A stretch of 7,691 nt of DNA from DAONJL01 sp035405645 [NCBI: bacterium] (GTDB taxonomy: Bacteria; JAGOBX01; DAONJL01): assembly GCA_035405645.1 (NCBI GenBank), contig DAONJL010000077.1, positions 1-7,691 of the forward strand, in the 5' to 3' direction. Numbering within the stretch: position 1 is the stretch's first letter; every line of letters begins with the position of its first letter. The notes below the pieces were generated by a model. That model searched no databases. It saw only the letters and a list, made by a program, of their open reading frames with translations, and was not told where the DNA came from. This document shows, in pieces, positions 7,505 through 7,691 of the stretch. Position numbers and translations under genes: made by a program.

Positions 7505-7533
7505 ATTTTAATATACTTTCATTTAAAAGTCAA
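7505..7533 (-). promoter_or_regulatory. Strong sigma70-type promoter of the clpX-recD2-glycosyltransferase-dacB operon
   Basis: On the minus strand, TTGACT (7533-7528, five of six consensus) is followed by exactly 17 bases and TAAAAT (7510-7505, five of six). Transcription would start near 7498, giving a leader of about 35 bases that contains the clpX ribosome binding site. Because the four genes downstream have junctions of 14 bases or less or overlap, this is likely the main promoter of the whole operon. No heat-shock (CIRCE-like) inverted repeat is visible near it. Confidence 0.7.
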
Positions 7534-7560
7534 GTGTTTAAATTGTTAAGTTTGGAAAAT

Positions 7561-7691
7561 TATTTAATTATAAAATTTTTAATTATTTTTTCAATGCAAC
7601 AAATTTATAAGATCCATTTTTTAAAAATTTTTATCTACGGGAAGTTTACAGACATGGTATACCCTTTTCTTAAGAATATATTATTAAAAAT
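7561..7691. other. Right-edge region without an assignable gene; GC-richer palindromic patch
   Basis: Most of this stretch is A/T only, but about 7634-7669 is visibly richer in G+C (about 42 percent by count) and holds the 8-base palindrome GGTATACC (7656-7663). On the plus strand an open frame from ATG 7594 runs 32 codons to the edge (MQQIYKIHFLKIFIYG, then KFTDMVYPFLKNILLK). It has no ribosome binding site and codons unlike the neighbours (ATC, GGG, TAC). On the minus strand another frame enters from the edge and stops at TAG 7637-7635 (ending RKGYTMSVNFP). Neither matches a family I know. The patch could be the tail or start of a neighbouring gene, or the end of an insertion sequence. Confidence 0.25.

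Noticed and set aside
7046-7549. Long plus-strand frame (167 codons) opposite clpX and its promoter
   Set aside because: It mirrors clpX codons in antisense, is rich in Leu/His/Tyr from reversed Lys/Asn/Ile codons, crosses the clpX promoter and has no ribosome binding site.
7541-7593. Rightward promoter in front of the right-edge frame (TTGTTA or TTAAGT with TATAAA)
   Set aside because: Spacings are 20 bases, or the -35 box matches only three of six; such hexamers are expected by chance here.
1-7691. CRISPR array, tRNA, rRNA or riboswitch
   Set aside because: No regularly spaced direct repeats, cloverleaf-like GC-rich stretch or long structured leader was seen; coding genes fill nearly the whole window.

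Overview
This is a very AT-rich bacterial segment (roughly a quarter G+C by eye). It uses the standard code and carries ordinary housekeeping and envelope genes. Two sigma70-like promoters can be read, and the best is TTGACT-N17-TAAAAT in front of clpX. A PBP4-type peptidoglycan carboxypeptidase with a signal peptide, a polyprenol-dependent type membrane glycosyltransferase and a membrane polyferredoxin fit an uncultured, probably anaerobic or microaerophilic, low-GC bacterium with a peptidoglycan wall. The phylum cannot be fixed from this window. The promoter type argues weakly against Bacteroidota.

Layout, left to right. Positions 1-60 hold a short minus-strand reading frame that runs off the edge and resembles the post-active-site part of a thioredoxin, but with no start codon and no CGPC upstream. 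Positions 52-102 hold an A10T8 tract and a rightward promoter. Positions 135-803 (+) encode a NapH/CcoG-like membrane protein with two ferredoxin-type 4Fe-4S motifs. Its stop overlaps by four bases (TTAA) the stop of a leftward operon that fills the rest of the window.

In transcription order that operon is clpX (7463-6204), recD2-type helicase (6191-3894), GT-C membrane glycosyltransferase (3906-2032) and dacB/PBP4 (2017-800). The junctions are a 12-nt gap, a 13-nt overlap and a 14-nt gap, so one transcript from the promoter at 7533-7505 probably serves all four genes. The mix is protein quality control, DNA repair, and two envelope functions. The last two may act together at the cell surface, while the first two have no obvious link to them. 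clpX is not preceded by clpP here. Positions 7561-7691 hold no clear gene but include a GC-richer, palindromic patch that could be the edge of another element.

I do not see a previously undescribed system. The points most worth a second look are the thioredoxin-like remnant at the left edge, a switch in synonymous Ile/Val codon choice inside recD2 and again inside dacB, the unusual ClpX pore-loop flank (GYVGSDVE), the clpX-recD2 same-frame junction, and the unexplained right-edge patch.
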